Below, piece after piece: positions 16,244 to 24,337 of a DNA stretch of 36,135 nt. Source of the DNA: a bacterium OM1 bin76. GTDB taxonomy: Bacteria > Actinomycetota > Acidimicrobiia > Spongiisociales > ZC4RG35. The DNA lies in NCBI GenBank assembly GCA_002238785.1, contig MPNA01000029.1, positions 1-36,135 of the forward strand. Direction: 5' to 3'. Every line of letters begins with the position of its first letter. Positions within the stretch are counted from its first letter, which is position 1. The notes beneath the pieces were generated by a model that saw only the letters and a program-made list of their open reading frames with translations, had not been told where the DNA came from and ran no database searches. Position numbers and translations under genes: made by a program.

Positions 16244-17296
16244 ATGGACAGGGAAAAAGCCTTGGAAATGGCGGTAGGCCAGATCACCAAGCAGTACGGG
16301 AAAGGGGCCGTCATGCGGATGGGCGAGTCCGCCCAGCAGAGGCCTGAGGTGATCTCCACCGGCGCCTTGTCCTTGGACGTGGCGCTAGGGATAGGGGGCA
16401 TGCCCAGGGGAAGGGTGGTCGAGATATACGGCCCGGAGAGTTCGGGTAAGACCACCTTGGCCCTTCATGTGGTAGCCGAGGCGCAGCGAAACGGGGGAAT
16501 AGCGGCCTTCATCGACGCCGAGCATTGCCTGGACCCCTCCTATGCCAGTGTCTTGGGAGTGGATGTGGACGAATTGCTGATTTCCCAGCCTGACACCGGC
16601 GAGCAGGCTTTGGAGATCGCTGACATGTTGATCCGGTCCGGTGCTCTGGATGTGCTTGTGATTGACTCGGTGGCGGCTTTGGTTCCCAGGGCGGAGATCG
16701 AGGGTGAGATGGGAGATACGCATGTTGGTCTTCAGGCTCGTCTGATGTCACAGGCATTGCGAAAGCTGGCCGGATCGCTGAATCGCTCCCGTACCACCGC
16801 CATCTTCATCAACCAATTACGAGAGAAGATCGGCGTCATGTTCGGATCTCCCGAGACGACGCCCGGGGGTCGGGCGCTCAAGTTCTTCGCCTCTGTACGG
16901 GTTGATGTCCGTCGCATCGGCTCGATCAAACACCGTGGCCAGGAAGTGGGTAACCGGATCAGAGCGAAGGTGGTCAAGAACAAGATGGCTCCTCCGTTCC
17001 GCAAGGCTGAGTTCGACATCATGTTCGGCAAGGGGATTTCCCGGGAGGGAAGTCTCTTGGATGTTGCCTTGGATATGGGTATGGTGCGAAAGAGTGGGTC
17101 GTGGTTCTCCCTGGGTGACGACCAGCTCGGACAGGGCAGGGAAAACGTCAAGCAGTTCCTTTGTGAGAATCCCGAGATAGCTATGCAGTTGCAGGCCAAG
17201 GTCTACGAGAAAGTCGGATTCAGTGTTCCCGGCTTGGAGTCGGATCGGGAGGTGCGGGCCGTGCTGGATGCTATGGGGAGTCCTACCTCTTCCTAA
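16244..17296 (+). CDS. recA: RecA recombinase
   Basis: 350 residues with no intein. RecA forms ATP-dependent filaments on single-stranded DNA, exchanges strands, and triggers LexA self-cleavage. The Walker A loop GPESSGKTT begins at residue 63; Walker B is [34 protein letters not shown] lies in the L2 region. The ribosome site AAAGGA is 8-9 bases before ATG. No recX follows, unlike in many actinobacteria. Two promoters, one LexA-type and one RecA-NDp-type, are visible upstream, so both damage pathways probably act on it. Confidence 0.98.
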   Translation: MDREKALEMAVGQITKQYGKGAVMRMGESAQQRPEVISTGALSLDVALGIGGMPRGRVVEIYGPESSGKTTLALHVVAEAQRNGGIAAFIDAEHCLDPSYASVLGVDVDELLISQPDTGEQALEIADMLIRSGALDVLVIDSVAALVPRAEIEGEMGDTHVGLQARLMSQALRKLAGSLNRSRTTAIFINQLREKIGVMFGSPETTPGGRALKFFASVRVDVRRIGSIKHRGQEVGNRIRAKVVKNKMAPPFRKAEFDIMFGKGISREGSLLDVALDMGMVRKSGSWFSLGDDQLGQGRENVKQFLCENPEIAMQLQAKVYEKVGFSVPGLESDREVRAVLDAMGSPTSS

Positions 17297-17348
17297 CACC
17301 GACAGGCGCGATGCCCGCTGCTTTTATAGAACTGGCGCGTTTGCCCTC

Positions 17349-17354
17349 TACAAT
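17349..17354 (+). promoter_or_regulatory. Possible -10 element upstream of rny
   Basis: TACAAT at 17349-17354 in the 156-base recA-rny gap is a good -10 hexamer, but no clear -35 was found at the right spacing. It suggests rny can be transcribed apart from recA. The same gap holds no recX. Confidence 0.3.
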
Positions 17355-17452
17355 GGGTGTCGGATCTGTTCGCAATGCATGCCGAGATACAGAGGAATGC
17401 CTACGGGGATACTCTGTCCAAAAGCTCGGGTTCGGAAAAACTCACCTGACAA

Positions 17453-18991
17453 ATGCCTGTAAGTCAAGTTGCTCTGATCGTGGCCTTGGCGGTCACAGTC
17501 GTGGTGGTGATCGTTGGTTTGATTATCGCCTTGATCAGGGTGCGGGTGGGCGGCTCTGCCAATGTGGAGGACAAGGTTGCCGAAGCCCGCTTGGAGGCGC
17601 AGCGGATCCTGGCCCGAGCAGAGGAGGAAGCCCGGGTACGCGCCGAGGAGAAGAGGGCCGTTGAAGAAGAGGCGATGGTCCGACAGAGGGAATCTGTGGA
17701 GGCCCGCACCAGGCGTGTCATGCAACGGGAGGAAAGACTCGACCAGCAGGCCACCAACCAGGAAGAGCGCGAGCGCCTGCTCATAGAGCGAGAGGTTGAA
17801 GCCAAGCGACTCAGAGTCGAGGCCCAGGAAGTGGAGGACCAGGCTTGGGCTGATCTCACCCGTCTGGCCGGGCTGGATCGAGCGGAAGCCCGTAAGCACA
17901 TCATGGAAAAGGTCGAGCATGAGGCCCGCCGCGACGCCATGATGTTGATCCGGGACATCGAGATCCGGTCGCGGGAGGAAGCAGAGTGGCGGTCACGGAG
18001 AATTCTGGCGGGAGTGGTGCAACGCATGTCCCACCAAGTGGTGAAAGATGCCACCTCCACGGTAATCAATCTGCCCAGCGAACACATGAAAGGCCGGATA
18101 ATCGGCCGGGAGGGCCGCAACATCCGCGCCTTTGAGGCAGTTACGGGTGTCAGCTTGATCATTGACGACAAACTGCCCGAGGCGGTCGTTCTGAACAGCT
18201 ACGATCCCATCCGCCGGGAGGTGGCCCGGCTGGCCTTGGAGAAGCTGATCGTGGACGGGCGCCTCAACCCGACTGCCATAGAGGAGGCGGTAGCCAAGGC
18301 GGAGTCGGAGGTGTCCAATTCCATCCGGGATGCTGGAGAGGCAGCCCTACTGGAGGTCAACCTCAGCAAGATGCGACCGGAGTTGATCGAACTGTTGGGA
18401 CAACTTCGCTACCGGACCTCCTATGGCCAGAATGTCCTTGATCACCTCATAGAATCCGCCCATGCCGCCAGTCTGCTGGCCAGCGAGTTAGGCGTCGATC
18501 CCGGACCGGTCAAACGGGCCGCCCTCTTGCATGACATCGGCAAGGCGGTCAGCCATAAACTGGAAGGTTCCCATGCCCATGTCGGTGCCGAGATAGCCCG
18601 TCGCCTGGGAGAGGATCCCGAGGTGGTGCATGGCATAGAGGCTCACCACAATGAGGTGGCGCCTCGCACGGTCCTGGCGGTGCTGGTGCAAGCTGCTGAT
18701 GCGTTGTCGGCGGCCCGTCCCGGAGCGCGGCGGGAGTCTTTCGAGCAGTACACCCAGAAACTGGAGAACCTGGAGAATATTGCGGCTTCCTATGAAGGTG
18801 TTGAAAAGGCCTATGCCTTCCAGGCCGGCAGGGAGGTGAGGGTCCTGGTCAACCCGCGGCGGGTCGACGACCTGACCGCCGGCGCTCTCGCTCGGCAGAT
18901 TGCCCGCCGAGTCGAAAAGGAGATGCAGTATCCAGGGAAGATCGAAGTGACGGTCATCAGGGAGAGTCGCTACACCGACTACGCCCGATGA
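17453..18991 (+). CDS. rny: Ribonuclease Y
   Basis: 512 residues. RNase Y is a membrane-anchored endoribonuclease that starts mRNA decay. The layout is complete: one membrane helix at about residues 5-28 (VALIVALAVTVVVVIVGLII), a long charged coiled coil to about residue 190, a KH domain with GRIIGREGRNIRAFEAVTG, and an HD domain with LLHDIGKA (His360-Asp361) followed by SHAHVGAEIA. The miaB start overlaps its stop (ATGA). The start lacks a clear ribosome site, but the helix begins right after the ATG, so the N-terminus is probably right. Confidence 0.96.
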   Translation: MPVSQVALIVALAVTVVVVIVGLIIALIRVRVGGSANVEDKVAEARLEAQRILARAEEEARVRAEEKRAVEEEAMVRQRESVEARTRRVMQREERLDQQATNQEERERLLIEREVEAKRLRVEAQEVEDQAWADLTRLAGLDRAEARKHIMEKVEHEARRDAMMLIRDIEIRSREEAEWRSRRILAGVVQRMSHQVVKDATSTVINLPSEHMKGRIIGREGRNIRAFEAVTGVSLIIDDKLPEAVVLNSYDPIRREVARLALEKLIVDGRLNPTAIEEAVAKAESEVSNSIRDAGEAALLEVNLSKMRPELIELLGQLRYRTSYGQNVLDHLIESAHAASLLASELGVDPGPVKRAALLHDIGKAVSHKLEGSHAHVGAEIARRLGEDPEVVHGIEAHHNEVAPRTVLAVLVQAADALSAARPGARRESFEQYTQKLENLENIAASYEGVEKAYAFQAGREVRVLVNPRRVDDLTAGALARQIARRVEKEMQYPGKIEVTVIRESRYTDYAR

Positions 18992-20373
18992 GCACGGTGC
19001 TGCTTCCCCGCCCGGTCCGGAGAGTCCACCACCCTGACCGGACGCCCAAGCGAGAAGGGCAAGCCTATTACATTCGCACCTTCGGGTGTCAGATGAACGA
19101 GCATGACTCCGAACGCATCGCCGGCCTGTTGGAGTCGGACGGCATGGCCCCCGCCGCCTCCCTCGATCAAGCCGATGTCGTCTTCATAAACACCTGCACC
19201 ATCAGGGAGAACGCCGACAACCGTCTGTATGGAAACCTGGGACAGCTCAAGACCCTCAAGGACCGGCGACCCGAACTGATGTTGGTGGTAGGAGGCTGTG
19301 CCGCACAAAAGGACCGCCAGATAGTCCGGGAAAGAGCGCCGTGGGTGGATGTGGTGATGGGTACCCACAACCTGGGTCGAGTTCTGGACCTACTGGATCA
19401 CGCCCAGGAGTGGGGTGGGGTAACCGAGATTTACGAATCACTCCATGACATGCCCTCGCAACTCCCCACCCGGCGGGAAGTGGAGCACTCGGCCTGGGTC
19501 ACCGTGCAACTGGGATGCAACAACACCTGCACCTTCTGCATCGTGCCCGCGGTGCGGGGTCGGGAGGTGAGTCGCAGACCCGGGGAGATCGTCAGAGAGG
19601 TGGAGTTGCTGGTCTCCGAGGGAGTCGTGGAAGTGACCCTGCTGGGCCAGAACATCGACACCTATGGGCGTGATCTCGCCCTGGGAGGACGACGTCGACC
19701 GATATTCGCCGAGTTGTTGAGGCGTGTCGGGCAGGTGGAGGGTATTCGCCGAATCCGGTTCACCAGTCCCCATCCGGCTGACTTCAGAGAGAATGTGGCG
19801 AGAGCCATGGCGGAGACGGAGGCGGTATGCGAGCAGTTGCATCTTCCTCTGCAAAGCGGGAGCGACCGCATTCTGGCCAGGATGCATCGAGGCTATAACT
19901 CGAAGAGGTTTCTGGACCGGCTGGCCATGGCGCGCCTCGTCATCGCCGACCTCACGGTCTCAACGGACATCATCGTTGGATTTCCCGGAGAGACGGATGC
20001 TGACTTCCAAAGGACCCTGGATGTGGTCGCCGAAGCTCGCTTCGACCAGGCCTTCATGTTCATCTTCTCTCCCCGTCCGGGGACGGCCGCTGCCGGGATG
20101 ACAGACCTCTTCATAGACCCTGATGTCGTCAAGCAGCGTTTCCGAAGACTTGTGGACCTACAGAATCGGATATCGGAGGAGAAGAACGCCGAAATGGTGG
20201 GGAAGCGGGTAGAAGTGCTGGTGGAAGGGCCTTCCCGCAAGGACCCCAAAGTGGTCAAGTCTCGGACCCGGGGGGGAAAGATCGTGCATGTGCCGGGTGA
20301 ATTCCCGCCCGGTACGTTCCTGGAGGCAGAGATCACCACCGCCCGAAGACACCACATGATGGGGAGGCTGTAA
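18988..20373 (+). CDS. miaB: tRNA-2-methylthio-N6-isopentenyladenosine(37) synthase
   Basis: 461 residues. MiaB is a radical-SAM methylthiotransferase acting on i6A37 in tRNAs that read UNN codons. The N-terminal cluster cysteines are Cys34 (TFGCQMNEHDS), Cys70 (NTCTIREN) and Cys104 (GGCAAQ); the radical-SAM triad is Cys177, Cys181 and Cys184 in GCNNTCTFC. A C-terminal TRAM-like domain ends the protein. It overlaps rny by four bases and precedes miaA, which makes its i6A substrate, so the two sequential modification steps are in one operon. Confidence 0.96.
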   Translation: MSTVLLPRPVRRVHHPDRTPKREGQAYYIRTFGCQMNEHDSERIAGLLESDGMAPAASLDQADVVFINTCTIRENADNRLYGNLGQLKTLKDRRPELMLVVGGCAAQKDRQIVRERAPWVDVVMGTHNLGRVLDLLDHAQEWGGVTEIYESLHDMPSQLPTRREVEHSAWVTVQLGCNNTCTFCIVPAVRGREVSRRPGEIVREVELLVSEGVVEVTLLGQNIDTYGRDLALGGRRRPIFAELLRRVGQVEGIRRIRFTSPHPADFRENVARAMAETEAVCEQLHLPLQSGSDRILARMHRGYNSKRFLDRLAMARLVIADLTVSTDIIVGFPGETDADFQRTLDVVAEARFDQAFMFIFSPRPGTAAAGMTDLFIDPDVVKQRFRRLVDLQNRISEEKNAEMVGKRVEVLVEGPSRKDPKVVKSRTRGGKIVHVPGEFPPGTFLEAEITTARRHHMMGRL

Positions 20374-20385
20374 CTGACCCTGCTG

Positions 20386-21279
20386 ATGGCGGTGGTGGGC
20401 CCCACCGCCTCTGCCAAGAGCGACGTGGCGATGGGACTGGCCGAGAGAATCGGGGCTGAGATCATCTCGGTCGACTCCGTGCAGGTTTACCGGGAGATGG
20501 ACATCGGCTCCGCCAAGCCGTCGCCCCGGATGCTGGCTCGGGTGCGCCATCACCTCATCGACGTTGTGGATCCCGAAGACTCCTTTACGGCGGCGCATTG
20601 CCAGAGGCGAGCGCGGAGGATTATCGAGGCCGCGAGCGTTCCTCTCATCCTGTGTGGGGGGTCTGGTCTTCACTTTCGTTCTGTAGTTGATCCCTTGACA
20701 TTTGCTCCGCACGATCCGGTGGTACGCGCCGAGGTGGGCCAACTGTCTCCCGAGGCTGCCCGAGACCGGCTGCTGGACGCTGATCGACAGGCCGGACGAC
20801 ATGTCGATCTGGCGAATCCACGGAGGGTGGCCCGCGCCCTTGAAGTGCTGGCCCTAACCGGTGCTACTCCTTCCCGGCGGGCCGCGGAACCCGCTCGAAG
20901 GCAGGTGAGGGCGTATCGTCCACTGGTCCCCTTCCGAGCGGTGGGGCTTGATCCCGGAGGTGACATCGGGGAACGAGTCTCTGCCCGCCTTGGGGTGATG
21001 CGCAAGCAGGGACTCTTGGACGAGGTGGCCGCTCTGGCAGACCGAATGGGTCCCACCGCGTCGCAGGCGGTCGGTTATCGTCAGTTGCTGCCGGTCGTGA
21101 GAGGCGAGATGGACGAAGAGGAAGGCTTTCGCCAAGTGGAACGGGCCACAGTCGCCTTGGTGAAGAGGCAGCGGACCTTCTTTCGCCGTGATCCCCGGAT
21201 CCAATGGCTGCCATGGCGGTCCGATCTCGACGAAATGGTCTCCGCGGCGCAAGAGGTGCTACTGGGAGCCTCGGCATGA
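20386..21279 (+). CDS. miaA: tRNA dimethylallyltransferase
   Basis: 297 residues. MiaA transfers a dimethylallyl group to N6 of A37 in tRNA; MiaB then acts on the product. DSVQVYREMDIGSAKPS and the H-H-L-I-D-V-V-D-P-E-D-S-F segment are strong family motifs. The P-loop reads GPTASAKS, with Ala where most MiaA and other P-loop proteins have Gly before the Lys; this is checked at the base level (gcc). An in-frame CTG at 20374 would add LTLL, which matches the family's usual N-terminus, so the true start may be non-ATG. The stop overlaps the dapF start (ATGA). Confidence 0.93.
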   Translation: MAVVGPTASAKSDVAMGLAERIGAEIISVDSVQVYREMDIGSAKPSPRMLARVRHHLIDVVDPEDSFTAAHCQRRARRIIEAASVPLILCGGSGLHFRSVVDPLTFAPHDPVVRAEVGQLSPEAARDRLLDADRQAGRHVDLANPRRVARALEVLALTGATPSRRAAEPARRQVRAYRPLVPFRAVGLDPGGDIGERVSARLGVMRKQGLLDEVAALADRMGPTASQAVGYRQLLPVVRGEMDEEEGFRQVERATVALVKRQRTFFRRDPRIQWLPWRSDLDEMVSAAQEVLLGASA

Positions 21280-22019
21280 GATTCTGGAAAATGGAAGGAC
21301 TGGGCAACGACTTTGTGGTGGTCACCGGATCAAGGTCCTTCTCCACTTCTCAGATTGCAGCCCTGTGCGACCGGCGCCGGGGGATTGGCGCCGATGGGCT
21401 CTTGGTGATCTCCGAATCTGGTGAGCGGATCAGGATGACCTATTTCAATGCTGACGGGTCGCCGGCCGAAATGTGCGGGAACGGTTTGCGGTGTGTCGCC
21501 CGGCTTGCCACAGAGCTTGGCATGGTGGCCGGTCCGCAGTTCATAGTGGAAACGCCGGTTGGTCCCAGAAGAGTTCAGGTGTCAGAGGCCGAGGTGACCG
21601 CTGAACTGGGTCCCGCGGTTGTGGGTGAGCATCGCAGGATCGGTGATCGTCTCTTTCAACTGGTGTCGGTGGGGAACCCGCATGCCGTTACCTGGGTGAG
21701 CGATTTGGAGCACGTTCCCTTGGAAAGCACTGCAGAAACCCTGCAGGAGGAGTTCCTAGGCGGTATCAACGTTGAAATGGCCGTGGTGGACTCCCCCCAG
21801 CTGATATCGATGCGGGTGTGGGAGAGGGGGGTCGGAGAGACAGCAGCATGCGGAACGGGAGCGGTAGCTACCGCTTCGGCGGGCCTGGCCCAGGGTCTGA
21901 CTCAGAATGAGGTGGAGATCCGGCTGACGGGCGGCATGGCTCGGGTGAGGTTGGAAGACGGTACGTCCTGGATCACCGGACCTGCCCGGCTGGTCTATCG
22001 CGGAGAATGGATGGGCTAG
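21276..22019 (+). CDS. dapF: Diaminopimelate epimerase
   Basis: 247 residues, somewhat shorter than the usual ~275. DapF converts LL- to meso-diaminopimelate for lysine and peptidoglycan. The two catalytic cysteines are Cys67 in NADGSPAEMCGNGLRC and Cys192 in ETAACGTGAVATA; FWKMEGLGNDFVV opens the protein as in the family. The ATG at 21276 overlaps the miaA stop and is chosen over an upstream extension within miaA. miaA-dapF order is typical of actinobacteria. Confidence 0.94.
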   Translation: MRFWKMEGLGNDFVVVTGSRSFSTSQIAALCDRRRGIGADGLLVISESGERIRMTYFNADGSPAEMCGNGLRCVARLATELGMVAGPQFIVETPVGPRRVQVSEAEVTAELGPAVVGEHRRIGDRLFQLVSVGNPHAVTWVSDLEHVPLESTAETLQEEFLGGINVEMAVVDSPQLISMRVWERGVGETAACGTGAVATASAGLAQGLTQNEVEIRLTGGMARVRLEDGTSWITGPARLVYRGEWMG

Positions 22020-22064
22020 CCTGCCTGTCGTCCCGGGTCGAAAGGCGTAGACGCCGACGCCCGA

Positions 22065-22700
22065 TCATCTGAGAGAGCGGACCACCGTGACCACTCTGCC
22101 CAGAATGCGGGGTTGTTCGGGAACGAATGGCGGGAAATCGGGGTTCTCGGAGTGGAGTTCCATCCCTCCCTCAGACCGAAGACGCACCCGCTTCACCGTG
22201 GCTTCGGCCTCGTCTACCAGAACCGCGGCAATCTCCCCGTTTTCCACAGTCGGTTGCCTTCTAACTACCACCAGATCTCCGGGCAGAATCCCCACTCCGG
22301 TCATTGACTCTCCTTTGACCTCCAGCATGAACAAGTCCCCGCCTCCCACCAGACGGGTGGGAAGTTGCATGGACTCTTCGATGTTCTCTTCCGCCAATGT
22401 CGGGTCGCCGGCGGCGATAGTCCCCACCAGGGGTATCCAACGGCCCGGCCCGGCGTCGTGAGCGAGTGGAGCAGATGGGGGCGGCCCCTCTTCGACAACT
22501 ACCAAGGCTCGCGGTTTGGAGGGGTCTCTGCGAAGTCTCCCAGCTTTGACCAGTGCTGAAATCTGGGCGTGGACGGAGGACGGCGAAGCCAGGCCCACCG
22601 CCTCGCCGATTTCCCGCACGGTGGGCGGATAGCCGCGGTCGGCGATCCTTTCCTTGATGAGATCCAGTATCTGACGCTGTCGGGCAGTTAAGCGGGTCAT
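22065..22700 (-). CDS. lexA: LexA repressor
   Basis: 211 residues. LexA represses SOS genes and cleaves itself when RecA filaments form. The N-terminal winged helix has RQRQILDLIKERIADRGYPP and VREIGEAVGLASPSSVHAQI. The cleavage site is Ala97-Gly98 in GTIAAGDP; the Ser-Lys dyad is Ser132 (KGESMTG) and Lys170 (ATVKRV). The start at 22700 begins on the conserved helix; upstream extension would run through its own operators. It is divergent from the LysM gene, sharing a control region with two good LexA boxes and one degenerate box, so it is autoregulated. It converges with dapF, 45 bases apart. Confidence 0.97.
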   Translation of the reverse strand: MTRLTARQRQILDLIKERIADRGYPPTVREIGEAVGLASPSSVHAQISALVKAGRLRRDPSKPRALVVVEEGPPPSAPLAHDAGPGRWIPLVGTIAAGDPTLAEENIEESMQLPTRLVGGGDLFMLEVKGESMTGVGILPGDLVVVRRQPTVENGEIAAVLVDEAEATVKRVRLRSEGGMELHSENPDFPPFVPEQPRILGRVVTVVRSLR

Positions 22701-22734
22701 GACACAAGACCCTACTCTTTCACGACAGATAAAC

Positions 22735-22748
22735 CAAACATTTGTTCG
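22735..22748. promoter_or_regulatory. Degenerate third LexA-like box near lexA
   Basis: CAAACATTTGTTCG keeps one good half (GTTCG) and a weakened other half. Its centre is 24 bases from the next box. It lies in the spacer of a possible lexA promoter on the minus strand (TTGCCA then TTTATC, 18 bases apart), so it may serve autoregulation. Confidence 0.4.
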
Positions 22749-22750
22749 AT

Positions 22751-22779
22751 TTGGCAACCGAACATATGTTCTGTATGAT
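22751..22779 (+). promoter_or_regulatory. Predicted SOS promoter of the LysM gene
   Basis: TTGGCA (22751-22756) and TATGAT (22774-22779) are exactly 17 bases apart, a strong sigma-70-type promoter. The LexA box 22759-22772 fills the spacer. The expected start of transcription, 7-8 bases after TATGAT, is the A of the ATG at 22787. Confidence 0.7.
22759..22772. promoter_or_regulatory. LexA box in the lexA/LysM control region
   Basis: CGAACATATGTTCT matches the consensus core GAAC-N4-GTTC exactly, with one change in the last flanking base. It lies between the -35 and -10 of the LysM-gene promoter. Confidence 0.9.
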
Positions 22780-22781
22780 CT

Positions 22782-22795
22782 CGAACATGCGTTCG
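22782..22795. promoter_or_regulatory. LexA box over the LysM-gene start
   Basis: CGAACATGCGTTCG matches the consensus CGAAC-R-N-R-Y-GTTCG at every position. It includes the ATG at 22787, so operator, transcription start and first codon coincide. Its centre is 23 bases from the previous box. Confidence 0.9.
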
Positions 22796-23092
22796 ATACA
22801 ATCTGATTCTCGGACAGGTCTGAGGGCACTCTTTCTGGGATTGCTGTTGGTGTTGGTCGTTGGCGCCTTGCTGCTTTTGTTCCAAGGGGAGGCCGCCAGC
22901 GCTCCGATCCAACCACCAGTGACCTCGGTGGTGGTACAACCTGGGGAGACGCTTTGGGAAATCGCCGACCGGTTCACACCGGAGAGCGCTGATCTTCGAG
23001 TCGTTGTCACGGAACTGGTGACCTTGAACGGGCTGCCATCAAAGGTGTTGAAACCCGGTCAGGTACTTCAGATCCCTGCCAGCAGACTTTGA
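22787..23092 (+). CDS. SOS-controlled membrane-anchored LysM protein, probable division inhibitor
   Basis: 101 residues from the ATG at 22787: a short charged N-terminus, one membrane helix at about residues 12-32 (LRALFLGLLLVLVVGALLLL), a short linker, and one LysM domain at about 47-98 (VVVQPGETLWEIADRF ... LKPGQVLQIP) outside the membrane, likely touching peptidoglycan. The size, layout and place divergent from lexA match the SOS-induced cell-division inhibitors YneA (Bacillus), DivS (Corynebacterium) and Rv2719c/ChiZ (Mycobacterium). There is no ribosome site; the predicted transcript starts at the ATG, so it should be leaderless. Two LexA boxes cover its promoter and start. It converges with and overlaps the next gene by 25 bases. 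The inhibitor role is inferred from context. Confidence 0.8.
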   Translation: MRSIQSDSRTGLRALFLGLLLVLVVGALLLLFQGEAASAPIQPPVTSVVVQPGETLWEIADRFTPESADLRVVVTELVTLNGLPSKVLKPGQVLQIPASRL

Positions 23093-24246
23093 AAATCGGC
23101 GGTCAGCGAGGCGATCTCTGCTTCGGCGATCTCGGCGATTTCACGATAGGCCCGGTCAAAGTCCTGCCTGATGGCCGAGATCAAAGAGGCCATTTGTGAC
23201 AATGCCGTTTCGGCCTGTTGCGACTGGCCGTTTCCCATGGCATCCGAATAGGCGTGACGGTGCACGGCAATGTATGGCAAAGTCGCTTCCAGTGCCTGCT
23301 GGTTTTGCAGCAGCCTCGGCTGCGCCGGTTGGGATGAGACGGCTTGTTCAAGGCGGAATTGCCAGTCCGTCAACAAGGAGGCATTCTCTGCAAGCCTGGA
23401 AATGTCCAGTGGAGCGTTCAACTCGGGGAAAGCCAGATTCGGTCCGAGTTGCCCTTGATACGAGAATGCCGCACCGAAGGTTTCCCCCAAGCGTGAAACA
23501 CGCCCGGCAAGGGCCGTTGCTGACATGCGAATCTCGGCCATTGAAGGCTCGTCGGTGGGGAGAACCGCCGCGGTCTCGACGAGGCTACGAGAAGTCTCTC
23601 CCAGTGTGGAGATGGCGGAAACCAGTTCGGGAGTGAAAGAACTGCCGGCCTGAAGGGATTCGAGGGTGGCGAGGCTGTCTTCCACGGTACTGGCAGCTAC
23701 GACTGCCGCATTCTCCACCGCGGCGCGCGCCTCGGCATCACCTTGGGCTGAGCCGCCGAAGAACATCAGAAGCGCCACGGTAGATGCCGCGGCCAGAGCC
23801 ACCACTCCTAGCGTTGTCCACATACCGGAACGTGACCGGTGGGCCGTTATCTGCCGAAGCGAGTGGGACGAACTCGGCTGGAGGCGGGACTGAGCCACCG
23901 CCGGTTCGGAAGCTTGCCACATGTTACGGACGGTCTCTTCGGTTACCTTGTACTGGCCGTTGGGGGTGGGAACGACCACCTCCGTAGTGACAGTCGGAGA
24001 CCCCACGGCCGTTCCGTTGGCGCTGGTCCCGTTCCCGCTGACACCGGGGGGATGTTCGTGCTCAGAGTTGCCGGCGCCGTTGGCGCCATCGAGGATCACG
24101 CTGTCAGGATGAAGGGTGTCATCAACCGACTCGCCGTTAGTTTGAGGTGAACGGGTGGGGGTCGGACCGGGGACGTGACGACCTGAGTTCGAATTCCGGC
24201 TGTGCTCTCGGACGCGGGGGAAGGGCCGCCGCTGGTTGCTGGGCAT
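23068..24246 (-). CDS. Single-pass membrane protein of unknown function
   Basis: 392 residues from the ATG at 24246; not recognised. Layout: a ~140-residue N-terminal part rich in Pro, Gly, Asn and Ser, probably disordered and cytoplasmic; one membrane helix near residue 150 (MWTTLGVVALAAASTVALLMFF); then ~220 mostly helical residues, probably outside, with many Ala, Glu and Gln. A cytoplasmic PNGQYKVTEETVRNMWQASEPA stretch just before the helix is the most distinctive segment and might bind a partner. It is divergent from dut and its 3' end overlaps the LysM gene by 25 bases on the other strand. The frame extends upstream to 24336 but would then run into dut. Confidence 0.7.
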   Translation of the reverse strand: MPSNQRRPFPRVREHSRNSNSGRHVPGPTPTRSPQTNGESVDDTLHPDSVILDGANGAGNSEHEHPPGVSGNGTSANGTAVGSPTVTTEVVVPTPNGQYKVTEETVRNMWQASEPAVAQSRLQPSSSHSLRQITAHRSRSGMWTTLGVVALAAASTVALLMFFGGSAQGDAEARAAVENAAVVAASTVEDSLATLESLQAGSSFTPELVSAISTLGETSRSLVETAAVLPTDEPSMAEIRMSATALAGRVSRLGETFGAAFSYQGQLGPNLAFPELNAPLDISRLAENASLLTDWQFRLEQAVSSQPAQPRLLQNQQALEATLPYIAVHRHAYSDAMGNGQSQQAETALSQMASLISAIRQDFDRAYREIAEIAEAEIASLTADFQSLLAGI

Positions 24247-24337
24247 GAGATGCCTGCCCCGCGGCTTGCTCCGCCGCGGTGTAAGATCTGGTTTGGGCAA
24301 GAGCACCTTCTTTGGTGGTGTCCGCCCGACATCCACT

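Noticed and set aside
22044-22055. GGCGTAGACGCC palindrome between dapF and lexA as terminator
   Set aside because: The stem is too short for the loop it leaves, with no T run; weak evidence.
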